Assembly: GCF_002208135.1 (NCBI RefSeq)
Contig: NZ_CP021647.1
Location: 1,124,839 to 1,188,838 of the forward strand
Direction of reading: 5' to 3'
DNA from: Pseudoalteromonas piscicida
GTDB taxonomy: Bacteria > Pseudomonadota > Gammaproteobacteria > Enterobacterales > Alteromonadaceae
DNA: 64,000 bases
Shown: in pieces, positions 46,061-54,748 of the stretch
Position numbering within the stretch: position 1 is the first letter of the stretch
How the letters are laid out: every line of letters starts with the position of its first letter
Translations under genes and position numbers: made by a program
The notes under the pieces: model-generated
Seen by the model: the letters and a program-made list of their open reading frames with translations, nothing else
Told to the model about the DNA's origin: nothing
Databases searched by the model: none

Positions 46061-46807
46061 ATGAAAAAGTATTTAACGTTTGGTCACGGTTTTCTGTGTA
46101 TTTTAGTCCTAACGCTCACTGGCTGTAGTGCATTTGATAAGTCCTTTGGTTTCAGAGGCCCGATAGTTGTAACAATAGCAACCAAAGATGGTAAACAGCC
46201 TGAAGCGCCATTTTTAATTAAATCTGCGCATGTTGAGTATGGAGGTCATGGGGGAAGTGGACATAGAATGGGCTATCTTTATGAAAGAATTGGCGATGCA
46301 AACCAACCGATTTTATTTCCAAGGGAGCACTTAGATCTCAAATATCCTAATGCTTATGCGTTAATACACTTCGAAGTATACCATCCTATGTACCATATTA
46401 ATTATTCGAGTGCAGGTTTTGCCCCAAGCAAAGCTGATGACCCAATTCCCTTTACAGTTGAAGTGGTTTCGCTGGAGGCGGTTTTGGCTCGAATAGAAAA
46501 AGAGGCTGAGCGCGCGAGCTTGGCGATGGAGCAGCTTGCACCGGATAGCTCAGAATATTACCGCCAGAGTTCGTTATTTGAAGAGGCTAGATACCGTTTA
46601 GGAACTTTGGTATCACGGCATATTGATTCCATAAAAACCAACTATTTACCAGTGCTTCCAAAAGAAATACAAAAAGCGGTCAGAGAAAAATATAACCCGA
46701 TATTTAAAGAGTTATATTATCGCTATCCAGAAACCGATTGTTGGAATTCAGTAACTTGCCAAGAACAAATTAAAAAACCGAGAGTATACGAGTATAATGG
46801 ATTGTAG
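46061..46807 (+). CDS. tandem lipoprotein B, paralogue of A
   Basis: The 248-residue product is the second copy, nearly identical at the signal peptide, the Gly-rich segment and the helical C-terminal region. Differences cluster in HVEYGGHGGSGHRMGYLY, YHPMYHINYSSAGF and the end (TDCWNSVTCQEQIKKPRVYEY). The clustering suggests divergence or selection in a surface-exposed part. Confidence 0.65.
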   Translation: MKKYLTFGHGFLCILVLTLTGCSAFDKSFGFRGPIVVTIATKDGKQPEAPFLIKSAHVEYGGHGGSGHRMGYLYERIGDANQPILFPREHLDLKYPNAYALIHFEVYHPMYHINYSSAGFAPSKADDPIPFTVEVVSLEAVLARIEKEAERASLAMEQLAPDSSEYYRQSSLFEEARYRLGTLVSRHIDSIKTNYLPVLPKEIQKAVREKYNPIFKELYYRYPETDCWNSVTCQEQIKKPRVYEYNGL

Positions 46808-46842
46808 GCCAAAGTGTATAATATGACTTGTTTATTCTACTC

Positions 46843-48018
46843 TTATTGAGGTCTCAAGAGAGCAGTGCACCAAAAGAGCGTTGTAAGCAAGGGAGTGTCA
46901 CCACCCCCAAATCTTGGCCAAAACTCGATGTCATCATGACTTAACACATGATAGCCCGAGTGCTGAGCGGCTGTTGCACATGCATGATTCGGTAAAATAC
47001 GTAGTAGGTCACCATGTTTCATGTCTGGTAAGGTAAAGCCCGGTTCACATTCAATAATGCCATGCTCTTGATTTGCTGAGGTTACTTTGAGTCCAGGCAA
47101 CAAATTACCTTCTTGGTCACAAACGAGGCCATAGCCACAATCAAACGCTTGACTCGCGGTACCTCTGTCTCTTGAAAGCGCCATCCAGCCTGCATCTATA
47201 AAGAGCTTATTTTCACTACGCTTGATACCAGTGACACGTGTTAGCACGCTAAGTGCAATATCTTCGATGTCACATATGCCGATACCAGCCATAACAAGGT
47301 CGAAGAATGTATAGACCCCAGCTCGTACTTCTGTTATCCCATCGAGGTTTTGCGTTGACAGTGCCGTTGGGGTAGAGCCAATACTCAGCACTGTTGTGGT
47401 AATTCCTGCCTCTTCCAGCATGGATGCGGCAGCCACAACAGCCGAGCGCTCTTTCTCTGCAAACTGTATTAGTTGCTCAGTTGTGTTACACGTGTATGAA
47501 CCGCCGGCGTGCGTTAGTAACCCTCGATATAAACCTCCGCTTTCCAGTATGGTTGCGATTGTCACGATTTCTTTGTTTTTAGGGCTAAGTCCTGCGCGAT
47601 GTCCGTCGCAGTCTATTTCTATCAAGCAAGGAATCTTACATTCATTTTCCGAGCAAAATTGAGAGACAAACATGGCTTGTTCCATGCTGTCTAGCAATAT
47701 GGTTAGATTGACACCTTGGTTGATAAGGGCTAAAACGCGCTGTAACTTATCTTCTGTGATCCCCACCGCATAGGTGATATTGGTGTAACCTTGTGCAGCA
47801 AACGTTTCTGCCTCTTTTAGAGTGGAGACCGCACATCCCGTTTGTTTGTCGGCCAAAATATAGCTTGCTGCGGCAATGGATTTTACCGTTTTCAAATGTG
47901 GGCGAAGGGCTACATTAAAAGCATCAAGATACTTTTCCATACGCGAAAGGTTATGTAAAAAAGCAATTTTATCAACAACTAAACATGGTGTTTGTAAAGA
48001 TCCTAATGTCGTAAACAT
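46843..48018 (-). CDS. D-threonine aldolase / D-serine dehydratase-like PLP enzyme
   Basis: The 391-residue protein is a fold-III alanine-racemase-type enzyme. The PLP lysine is Lys43 in RPHLKTVKS. GITEDKLQRV and LIEIDCDGHRAGL are typical of the D-threonine aldolase/DSD1 branch. The C-terminal metal site is LPNHACATAAQH (His345, Cys347), as in zinc-dependent D-serine dehydratase and Mn-dependent D-threonine aldolase. It cleaves or dehydrates beta-hydroxy D-amino acids in the cytoplasm. It follows NudB by 7 bases and is probably co-transcribed, though a functional link is unclear. Confidence 0.85.
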   Translation of the reverse strand: MFTTLGSLQTPCLVVDKIAFLHNLSRMEKYLDAFNVALRPHLKTVKSIAAASYILADKQTGCAVSTLKEAETFAAQGYTNITYAVGITEDKLQRVLALINQGVNLTILLDSMEQAMFVSQFCSENECKIPCLIEIDCDGHRAGLSPKNKEIVTIATILESGGLYRGLLTHAGGSYTCNTTEQLIQFAEKERSAVVAAASMLEEAGITTTVLSIGSTPTALSTQNLDGITEVRAGVYTFFDLVMAGIGICDIEDIALSVLTRVTGIKRSENKLFIDAGWMALSRDRGTASQAFDCGYGLVCDQEGNLLPGLKVTSANQEHGIIECEPGFTLPDMKHGDLLRILPNHACATAAQHSGYHVLSHDDIEFWPRFGGGDTPLLTTLFWCTALLRPQ

Positions 48019-48025
48019 AGCTCAA

Positions 48026-48466
48026 TCATACTCCTATAAGTTCTATTTCCTGTCGATTGCTTGGAGACCAGACGCGTTCACAAGCGTGTGTTTTGTCAAG
48101 CCAGATAAAGTCCGTGTGTTCATCTTCAGCAAGTACCACACTGATCCCTGACGGTACTTGGACACTAAAAACGTGCTCAGTGTTCACGGTCACACCCAGC
48201 TCATAGCGATGGCGCCACTGTGGTCTTATCGTGTATTGATTCGTTTTATTATGCGAGTGGATGGTGATCCCAAGCGCAGCGGCGTCGATGCCGGTCTCTT
48301 CTTTTAACTCTCTATACGCCGTGGCGATAGGAGTTTCACCGGGATCAACCCCTCCAGTTACCGATTGCCAAAAGTGCTTATCGTCTGCTCTTTGTAACAG
48401 CAAAAATTCATTATGCTCGTTATATATCACGACCAATACTGAAACGGGTTTGCGTAGTGCCGACAT
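48026..48466 (-). CDS. nudB: dihydroneopterin triphosphate diphosphatase (Nudix)
   Basis: The 146-residue protein starts MSALRKPVSVLVVIYN and has the Nudix box G-x5-E-x7-REL-x-EETGI (in ETPIATAYRELKEETGI). FWQSVTGGVDPGE, the RHRYELGVTVNTEHVFSV segment and the end CERVWSPSNRQEIE match NudB/NtpA. It removes pyrophosphate from 7,8-dihydroneopterin triphosphate in folate synthesis. No ribosome site stands out. The D-threonine-aldolase-like gene follows. Confidence 0.85.
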   Translation of the reverse strand: MSALRKPVSVLVVIYNEHNEFLLLQRADDKHFWQSVTGGVDPGETPIATAYRELKEETGIDAAALGITIHSHNKTNQYTIRPQWRHRYELGVTVNTEHVFSVQVPSGISVVLAEDEHTDFIWLDKTHACERVWSPSNRQEIELIGV

Positions 48467-48553
48467 GGTTTACATCAAATCAGGAACATGAGCTTTGAGT
48501 TTAACTATTTGAATTGCGCTCGGCAACTAATACCTAGATGACGAATTTTGGAC

Positions 48554-48581
48554 AAAAAAAAAGCAGGCCATACTGGCCTGC
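48554..48581 (-). terminator. strong rho-independent terminator of the small RNA
   Basis: GCAGGCCA (48563-48570) and TGGCCTGC (48574-48581) make a perfect 8-bp stem with a 3-base loop. On the reverse strand it is followed by nine T residues. Confidence 0.9.
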
Positions 48582-48727
48582 ATAAAAACTCCAATAGCAA
48601 CAAGCTGTGCCAAGGAAATCCCAATAATGCCAACGTCCCAGTCGGCAAGCTCTACTTCTCGGGAGTTCAATTGTGACTTTAGGCACGCCTAAATACGTAG
48701 GTAAAAAGGTGCAGCCCCAAAGGAACG
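48554..48727 (-). ncRNA. candidate structured small RNA of about 174 nt
   Basis: The segment has its own promoter (48734-48762) and a strong terminator (48554-48581), with no convincing protein between them. Internal hairpins are clear: TTTAGG-CGTG-CCTAAA (48693-48678) and TGCCGAC-loop-GTTGGCA (48647-48628). The G+C content is above the flanking AT-rich sequence. It does not match tmRNA, 4.5S, CsrB, GcvB or RyhB as far as I can tell. A 66-codon frame across it begins at TTG without a ribosome site and runs through the terminator, so coding is unlikely. Confidence 0.6.
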
Positions 48728-48733
48728 AAACCA

Positions 48734-48762
48734 ATGCTAATGTAATGTTTAGTACTTGTAAA
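48734..48762 (-). promoter_or_regulatory. sigma-70 promoter of the small RNA
   Basis: On the reverse strand, TTTACA (48762-48757), a 17-base spacer and TAGCAT (48739-48734) fit a sigma-70 promoter, predicting a start near 48727. Confidence 0.55.
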
Positions 48763-48972
48763 CTAAAAATTGAAAAAAATAGTTTAAACGAACTTTATTT
48801 GCTCACTTTGAAATATAAAAGCTTCTAAATTGGTGAAATTACAATCGTTGTAACTATTTGTTATTTATCTGGTTGATGATTTTTGTACCTTTAATGGTCT
48901 GAGAGTTGTTGCAATTTTGTATTCATTCTGTATGTTAATGAGTTGTACAACATGTAACCTAGGAAAGGAAAA
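48763..48972. other. upstream region of the M6 protease gene
   Basis: About 210 bases of AT-rich sequence between the divergent small RNA promoter and the M6 protease. AGGAAAGGA lies just before the ATG at 48973. No operator was recognised. Confidence 0.4.
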
Positions 48973-50613
48973 ATGAAATTAACATCAGCAATTATTGCAA
49001 CGTCTTTATTGGCAACCAGTGTCGCAGTAAACGCGGCTATACCTTATAAAAATGAACAGTATCAATTTACTCAACCAAGTGGTGAGGTGATCACTCTTAT
49101 TCTTAATGGTAATACGTACTTTGCACAGCAGCGTACACCTGACGGCGAGCTTGTTGTGTATGATGCCTCGCTTAAAGGAATGGCTTACGCAGAGGTATCA
49201 GCCGATGGAGAGCAGCTTATATCAACAGGTAAGCTAGTGACCAAGCGCAGTAAACGGGGCATGCAACGTCACTCAGTAGATGCTATGCAGCAAGGGTTAT
49301 CCTCTACTGCTATTGCAAAAAAGGTAAAAGCGGCGCAGCAGGTAATGCTGGGTCAAAACCAAATACCAGTCGACTTGATACATACGCATCAGTTTGAGCG
49401 TAGTGATAATGCAATGGCGTTGAATGCTGAGATCAGCGGCCAAGTAAAAGGGTTAACTATCATCATTGATTTCCCTGATGAGCGCGGCACTATCACAAAA
49501 GCACAAGTTGAGCGTTTTTTAAATGACCAAAATTACACTGAATTTGGTAACGCGCAGTCAGTAAGAGGGTATTTTTCGTCGGTCTCTGGAGGCAAGCTTG
49601 ATTATACCAATACGGTAACGGCTTATTACACCGCAAAGAAAAACAAAGCGTATTACGCTGATAGCGCATTAAGCTCAACAGTACGCTCGCAAGAACTCAT
49701 AAAAGAAGCGCTAAATTGGCTTGAATTTCAACAGGGATTTGATTTTAGCTCGCTGACTACAAATAGTAGTGGCCAGATCCGTGGGTTAAATATTTTTTAT
49801 GCTGGTAACTCTGATAGTGCATGGTCTAAAGGTCTGTGGCCACATATGGCAAGACTCAGTCCTCGTTTTTGTGCTGATGGCGTGTGTACCGATCGCTATC
49901 AAATCACGGATATGGGAAATAGCCTTGCAATTGGCACCTTTGTACATGAGTCAGGTCATTTAATTACAAACTGGCCCGATCTTTATGATTATGACGGTAG
50001 CTCAGAAGGCTCTGTCGCAAGTTTTGGCGTTATGGGATTTGGCGCGATTGGTGCTTCCAACCGTTTTAAGCCGACGCCACCTGTCGCACACTTTAGAGCC
50101 ATAGCTGGTTGGGATACGGTAACTGAACTTAATCCAGCCGTAAATGCCAATGCCCCAACGGGAAGGCTCAGCCATATTTCAGGCACTAACAGCTCATATA
50201 AATGGACCAACCCGAGCAATACAAATGAAGCATTTTACATTGAGGCTATTCATCAGTCGGGACAAAACTCAGAGCAACTCGATTCTGGCTTGGCTATTTG
50301 GCACGTTGATCCCGCGGGCAATAACTCGAATGAATGGCATCCGTATATCCAAATGGAGCATGGTGATGCCAAACGAGATCCTGAAAATGGCCGCAACCGT
50401 GGGGATAATGGCGATTTATTTGATGTGGCAGGAGAGTTTAGTGCCACACTGCCGAATGCGTTGAGTAGTAAAGGGACTAATGCGCTATGGTGGAATGGAA
50501 GCGACTCAGGTTTGTCCATCAGCAATATTTCTGATCCCGCTGCAGAGATCCAATTTACCGTGAGCGGCAGTACAACCCCACCACCAGTGGGGATGTTTAT
50601 ACTGGATACTTAG
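48973..50613 (+). CDS. M6-family secreted metalloprotease (C-terminus frameshifted)
   Basis: The 546-residue product has a signal peptide ending VNAA (about residue 22), an M6 (immune inhibitor A-like) catalytic domain with HESGHLITNWPDLYDYDG (zinc HExxH plus conserved Asp), and FYIEAIHQSGQNSEQLDSGLAIWHVD typical of the family. The frame ends in a false tail after STTPPPVG, where a G is apparently missing from the GGGG run at 50589-50592. The correct frame continues as a C-terminal PPC domain to 50879 (next feature). A frame-restored protein would be about 635 residues. AGGAAAGGA precedes the ATG. It is a stand-alone gene, likely an extracellular nutritional or virulence protease. Confidence 0.9.
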   Translation: MKLTSAIIATSLLATSVAVNAAIPYKNEQYQFTQPSGEVITLILNGNTYFAQQRTPDGELVVYDASLKGMAYAEVSADGEQLISTGKLVTKRSKRGMQRHSVDAMQQGLSSTAIAKKVKAAQQVMLGQNQIPVDLIHTHQFERSDNAMALNAEISGQVKGLTIIIDFPDERGTITKAQVERFLNDQNYTEFGNAQSVRGYFSSVSGGKLDYTNTVTAYYTAKKNKAYYADSALSSTVRSQELIKEALNWLEFQQGFDFSSLTTNSSGQIRGLNIFYAGNSDSAWSKGLWPHMARLSPRFCADGVCTDRYQITDMGNSLAIGTFVHESGHLITNWPDLYDYDGSSEGSVASFGVMGFGAIGASNRFKPTPPVAHFRAIAGWDTVTELNPAVNANAPTGRLSHISGTNSSYKWTNPSNTNEAFYIEAIHQSGQNSEQLDSGLAIWHVDPAGNNSNEWHPYIQMEHGDAKRDPENGRNRGDNGDLFDVAGEFSATLPNALSSKGTNALWWNGSDSGLSISNISDPAAEIQFTVSGSTTPPPVGMFILDT

Positions 50614-50879
50614 CGGACAAGCAACAAGCCATACAACCTGACGGCAGTTGGTTTCAGTACGGCGGTGGCACAATCGCACTTACTTTAGAGGGACCTACGA
50701 ACGCAGACTTCGATTTAAAACTCGAAGCTTGGCAAGGTGGCGCATGGCAACAAGTCGCAATTTCGGAGACGCCGACCTCACAAGAGTCAATTAACTATAC
50801 GGCAAATTCAGGTTATTACCGCATTTTGGTTTACTCATACAGCGGTGCGGGTGACTACCGTCTAACGGTACAGAAGTAG
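50592..50879 (+). pseudogene. PPC domain detached from the M6 protease by a frameshift
   Basis: In the other frame the sequence reads DVYTGYLADKQQ...DGSWFQYGGGTIALTLEGPTNADFDL...YYRILVYSYSGAGDYRLTVQK, a bacterial pre-peptidase C-terminal domain that normally follows the M6 catalytic domain. Adding one base to the preceding GGGG run joins it in frame. Confidence 0.8.
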
Positions 50880-50918
50880 TTATCCAAAGTACTGGTTGGC
50901 TAACATAGCTGATATCAT

Positions 50919-50957
50919 ATCAAGTCGCGCTGCTTCGTAGCTAGGGCGCGGCTTGAT
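50919..50957 (+). terminator. terminator after the M6 protease
   Basis: ATCAAGTCGCGC (50919-50930) pairs with GCGCGGCTTGAT (50946-50957) with one G-T wobble and a 15-base loop. A short T run follows. Confidence 0.6.
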
Positions 50958-51075
50958 TCAATTTTGCTAGACTTTCAGGCGCATCAAATTTCACTTTCCT
51001 ATCTATAATTCATACTTTATTACCAAAAATGTGATAATAATGCAGTCATGCATATTGTTTGTTATGGAATAGCTT

Positions 51076-52374
51076 ATGAACTTTTTTCGAAAGCCAAATC
51101 AAGAAGTTGAAAATTTGACCGCTGAACTCAACCGTGCTCGGGCATTACTTTCTGCGATTGATGAAGCGGTCGCAAAAATTGAATTTACACCCGATGGTCA
51201 AATAGCTGCGGTCAATCGACATTTTCTCGCTGTGGTGGGTTACACCGAGGCTGAAGTGATAGGGCAGCACCATCGTATTTTTTGCCATAAGGACTACGTA
51301 AATTCTTCGGAATATCGCAGTTTCTGGGCAAGCCTTCAACGTGGCCAAGCTCAGTTTGGTAATTTTGAGCGCTTTACCAAAAAAGGTGACGTGGTTTGGC
51401 TTGACGCTACCTATTTTCCGGTTGAAGAAAATGGCAAAGTCACCCGTATTGTTAAAATTGCGAATGATATCACAGCAGAAAAGCTCACTATAAAAGCACA
51501 AGAAGCGATAGCTAACGCACTCAATAAATCCATGGCAACCATAGAGTTTACACCTGAGGGCGTTATTTTAGATGCGAATACAAATTTCACGGCAACTGTG
51601 GGTTATAAACTCAGTGAGATTAAAGGTCAGCATCATCGAATTTTCTGTGACGACAGCTTTTATAAAGAGCAGCCACATTTTTGGGAAGAACTGGCAAAAG
51701 GTCAGCACAAAAGTGGTCGCTTTCATCGCTTAGGTAAACATGGCGAAGATATTTGGATTGAAGCAACGTATAACCCTATCTTTGATGAACATGGCAAAGT
51801 CATTAAAGTGATAAAGTTTGCAACAAATATCACGGCGCGGGTGCAAAAAGCGCATCGAGTCGCACAAGCTGCCGAAGTTGCGCAGGTGACATCTGAGCAA
51901 ACCGAGCAAATAGCGGCCCGTGCGAGTTTATTGTTGCAAGAGTCTGTCAGTACCTCTGGGCTTATTTCTAATCAAGTGCAAAGTGCGATGGCCGCAATAG
52001 CTCAGCTTAATGAACAGTCAAAAGGGATCTCGGCAATTGTCTCTACCATCAGCGCGATTGCGGAGCAAACTAACCTACTTGCGTTAAATGCAGCGATAGA
52101 AGCCGCCAGAGCGGGCGAGCAGGGAAGAGGGTTTGCGGTGGTAGCCGATGAAGTAAGAAGCTTAGCAGCACGTACTTCGCAGTCGACCAACGAAATCAAT
52201 GATGTGGTAAATCAGAACGAAGTGTTAACTAAAGAAGCTACTGCATTAATGAATACGGTGTCTGAGAGCACGGAGCTCGGCCTTGCACAAATCGATGAAG
52301 TGAATAAAGTGATGAATGAAATAAAGCAAGGCGCAGAAAACCTCACAAATACGGTCAAAGGATTGTCAGAATAA
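51076..52374 (+). CDS. soluble PAS-PAS chemotaxis-type signal protein (BdlA-like)
   Basis: The 432-residue protein has no membrane segment. Two PAS domains (about 22-140 and 145-262) each carry the similar IEFTPxG and HHRIF motifs ([12 protein letters not shown] and [12 protein letters not shown]). A methyl-accepting signalling domain (about 280-430) contains the hairpin tip [32 protein letters not shown]. The layout and length match BdlA, the Pseudomonas biofilm-dispersion sensor, and similar soluble receptors, where the PAS domains bind a cofactor to sense redox or metabolic state. It would couple to CheA/CheW, which are not in the window. GGAAT precedes the ATG. Confidence 0.88.
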   Translation: MNFFRKPNQEVENLTAELNRARALLSAIDEAVAKIEFTPDGQIAAVNRHFLAVVGYTEAEVIGQHHRIFCHKDYVNSSEYRSFWASLQRGQAQFGNFERFTKKGDVVWLDATYFPVEENGKVTRIVKIANDITAEKLTIKAQEAIANALNKSMATIEFTPEGVILDANTNFTATVGYKLSEIKGQHHRIFCDDSFYKEQPHFWEELAKGQHKSGRFHRLGKHGEDIWIEATYNPIFDEHGKVIKVIKFATNITARVQKAHRVAQAAEVAQVTSEQTEQIAARASLLLQESVSTSGLISNQVQSAMAAIAQLNEQSKGISAIVSTISAIAEQTNLLALNAAIEAARAGEQGRGFAVVADEVRSLAARTSQSTNEINDVVNQNEVLTKEATALMNTVSESTELGLAQIDEVNKVMNEIKQGAENLTNTVKGLSE

Positions 52375-52378
52375 CCTA

Positions 52379-52568
52379 AAGATCGCCGCGTGAAGCGTCT
52401 CCCACCAAGGGTTTAAATATGTTGTGGGAGCGGGTTCACCCCGCGAGCTTTTCTCTACTGATCGCCGCGTGAAGTGCCTCCCACCAAGGTCTTGAATATG
52501 TTGTGGGAGCGGGTTCACCCCGCGAGCTTTTCTCTACTGATCGCCGCCTAAAGCGCCTCCCACTGCGA
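52379..52568. repeat. BIME-like palindromic repeat array 1 (about 2.5 units)
   Basis: Each unit of about 78 bases pairs an arm such as GTGGGAGCGGGTTCACCCCG with the related inverted arm CGCGTGAAGCGCCTCCCAC, separated by TTTAAATATG-like or GCTTTTCTCTACTGA linkers. It lies between convergent genes. Confidence 0.85.
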
Positions 52569-52582
52569 ATAATGTGAACGGT

Positions 52583-54430
52583 TCATTTTTCTGCGATTTG
52601 CCATACCGCAACCGAGCCGGAAATTTCATTGCCGATCACTAATAAGGCTTCGCCAGTTGCACTTTTGTCGGCAGGAATAAATGCCATGCCCTCTGGTGCC
52701 AAGTCGCCAGTGATCTCAGCATCTTCAACTAATCCGCGGTTGTAAAAATAATCTTCAAACTTAACATCGTAAGGGTTGGTGATATCGTAAACCATGATAC
52801 TACCCATACGCTCTAAGCCAACGAATGCAAAAGTGCGTTCACCAATTTGACCTAGCGCTAGTGCTTCCGGCTCTGGGCCTTTTGCATCGGATCGCGTATC
52901 GCCCTCATTAGTGTCTTCATCATTGTTAAATTGTGCGCCATGCACGGAGGCTGTGATCCGCTCGATTTGATCGCCAGAGTCGAACACCACAAGGCCGTTG
53001 CTATCCCAAATGGTGAATGAGCGTGCACCATAGGTGTATAGCGCTTCATATTGACCGTCTTTATTTTCATCGCCTTTCACCGTTGTAACTTTAAGACGAC
53101 CAATGTCGTCATCGTCATTATTGAGATAGGCAAAGTTGCTTGCTAAGGTAAGATCTTCGGCACGGCTCTCATCAATATACGCTAAACAGCCATCGTCTTT
53201 ATCGTAATCTAGGCCACCTTTCGCGTTGCAGTCGGCTTCATCGGCAGCATCAAAAAAGTATTCTCTTCCATCACCTTCGTTAGCTGAGACAATAAAGTTC
53301 GCGCCTTTCCATGTATAGCTAGAGATAGTGTCTGGCTGATACATACCGTAAAGACCTGGATACTTTTTAAAGTTGATCTTTTTATCTTTATCCGAGGCAT
53401 CCATTGTATAGTTAGACCAGTCTTTGAATCCTAAACCGACTAAATCAAGGCTATTGTCGTTAAGATCTACAATAGCGAGTGCGTTGTTTTCTTGAATTGA
53501 AACATATGCGAAACGGTTGTCTTTAGAGATGGTGACATATTCCGGTTCTAAATCCATCGCAACTGTCGTATTAATAAGTTTGCCATTGATAGTGCGACCA
53601 GTTGGATTGGCGAAGACAACGCCTTGTGCTTCTAGCTCAGCTTGCTTGGTGTTAAATGCACTAAAGTCCAATTGTGTTGCTGTATTTGCAACTACGCCGT
53701 TTGTAATGTTGATAATACTGATGCTACCTTCAGGATCAACGCTGTAATCGCCAGCTGGTTCTCCTTCATTTGCGACCACGACTTTGCTGCCATCATGAGT
53801 AAAGGTAACCATATCTGGTAATGCACCTACTGTTACATTTTTAACAAAGGTAGGAGTTGCACCTGAGATATCATAAAAAGCGATTTGTCCTGCGTCGCCC
53901 GTAGTCTTGGCTGCCATTGCAACTGCCAATAGTTGGTTGTTTTCGTCAACTGCAATGCTATTTGCATCGCCGGGTGTATTGTTGTTTAAGTTGATTGTCA
54001 TGGCAGACGTTAAATTTGTGGCGGTAATAACGCCTTCGTTATTTTTGGCCAGAGCGGCAGTATCAAAGCCGGTTGCTGGAATAACTTCAACCACAGCGGT
54101 ACTGCCTGAACTATTAATGGCATATATCCATTTTTTGGATGCTTGGTAAGCGACAATTTCAGCGGCGCCTTCAGGACTTTCTGCATTAAGTACTGCACGT
54201 CCCACAAGGCTTATTTCAAGCATGCTATTGGCATTGGTGCCATTGATTCCGTCTTGTCCGTTTGTTCCCTCTTGGCCGTCGGACCCATCTGTCCCATTTT
54301 GTCCATCGTTACCATCTTGTCCGGCAATGCCTTGTGGTCCTTGTGAGCCGGTGGCGCCATCGTCACCATCAAGCGAACAGCCAGTGAGAAGAGAAAGCAA
54401 AGAGAGTGCGATCAGTGAGTGCTTAAACAT
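52583..54430 (-). CDS. choice-of-anchor I lipoprotein with collagen-like repeat
   Basis: The 615-residue protein has lipobox LTGCS (Cys18), then a collagen-like Gly-X-Y stretch (about 25-65) rich in GQDGNDGQNGTDG-like triplets, and a beta-propeller-type choice-of-anchor I domain. Markers of that domain are VVANEGEPAGDY, DLEPEYVTISKDNRFAYVSIQENNAL, NEGDGREYF, and GPEPEALALGQIGERTFAFVGLERMGSIMVYDI. The domain is common in secreted phosphatase-like proteins of marine bacteria and may bind phosphate esters; no catalytic site is certain. The collagen-like part probably lifts the domain from the outer membrane. Confidence 0.85.
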   Translation of the reverse strand: MFKHSLIALSLLSLLTGCSLDGDDGATGSQGPQGIAGQDGNDGQNGTDGSDGQEGTNGQDGINGTNANSMLEISLVGRAVLNAESPEGAAEIVAYQASKKWIYAINSSGSTAVVEVIPATGFDTAALAKNNEGVITATNLTSAMTINLNNNTPGDANSIAVDENNQLLAVAMAAKTTGDAGQIAFYDISGATPTFVKNVTVGALPDMVTFTHDGSKVVVANEGEPAGDYSVDPEGSISIINITNGVVANTATQLDFSAFNTKQAELEAQGVVFANPTGRTINGKLINTTVAMDLEPEYVTISKDNRFAYVSIQENNALAIVDLNDNSLDLVGLGFKDWSNYTMDASDKDKKINFKKYPGLYGMYQPDTISSYTWKGANFIVSANEGDGREYFFDAADEADCNAKGGLDYDKDDGCLAYIDESRAEDLTLASNFAYLNNDDDDIGRLKVTTVKGDENKDGQYEALYTYGARSFTIWDSNGLVVFDSGDQIERITASVHGAQFNNDEDTNEGDTRSDAKGPEPEALALGQIGERTFAFVGLERMGSIMVYDITNPYDVKFEDYFYNRGLVEDAEITGDLAPEGMAFIPADKSATGEALLVIGNEISGSVAVWQIAEK

Positions 54431-54748
54431 AAAATATCCTGATTATTATTGTTAAAGCAGTTACTTAATCACAAAAAGATGACTCTTATATGGCAATGAG
54501 GTTTCAGAATTATTGTGAGAAATTCATTGATATTACTAAGCTGGATGTAATGCCATTCAAGCGTTAACACCACCGATATCAATGGATGATCAGGCAAAAG
54601 TTGGTATTGCTTTTGGTGCAATTAGGTACAGACAAAATATATACAATCATTTTTCAAATTTGATGAACTTTTATTCAAACCGGTTCGTAGGGGTTAGCTG
54701 TGGGTGACAAAAGTCATTCTTTTTAACCGAGTCTACAGGATGAGTATA
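54431..54748. other. divergent promoter region between two lipoproteins
   Basis: About 320 bases of AT-rich sequence with no gene. The two genes point away from each other, so both promoters should be here. No clear operator was seen. Confidence 0.4.

Larger units (their letters stand above)
45039..46807 (+). repeat. 912-bp tandem duplication (tail fragment plus lipoprotein gene, two copies)
   Basis: The segment from GTGATTGAAGAAGTCTC (45039) to the lipoprotein stop (45895) is repeated from GTGATCGAAGAAGTCTC (45951) to 46807 with an offset of exactly 912 bases and high identity. The copies include the last 29 codons of the upstream pseudogene and one lipoprotein gene each. Confidence 0.9.

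Noticed and set aside
45039..46807. Transposon-mediated duplication
   Set aside because: No inverted repeats, transposase or target duplication at the copy borders; simple tandem duplication explains it.
48534..48734. Reverse-strand 66-residue open frame
   Set aside because: Starts at TTG without a ribosome site, runs through a strong terminator and overlaps a hairpin-rich RNA-like segment.
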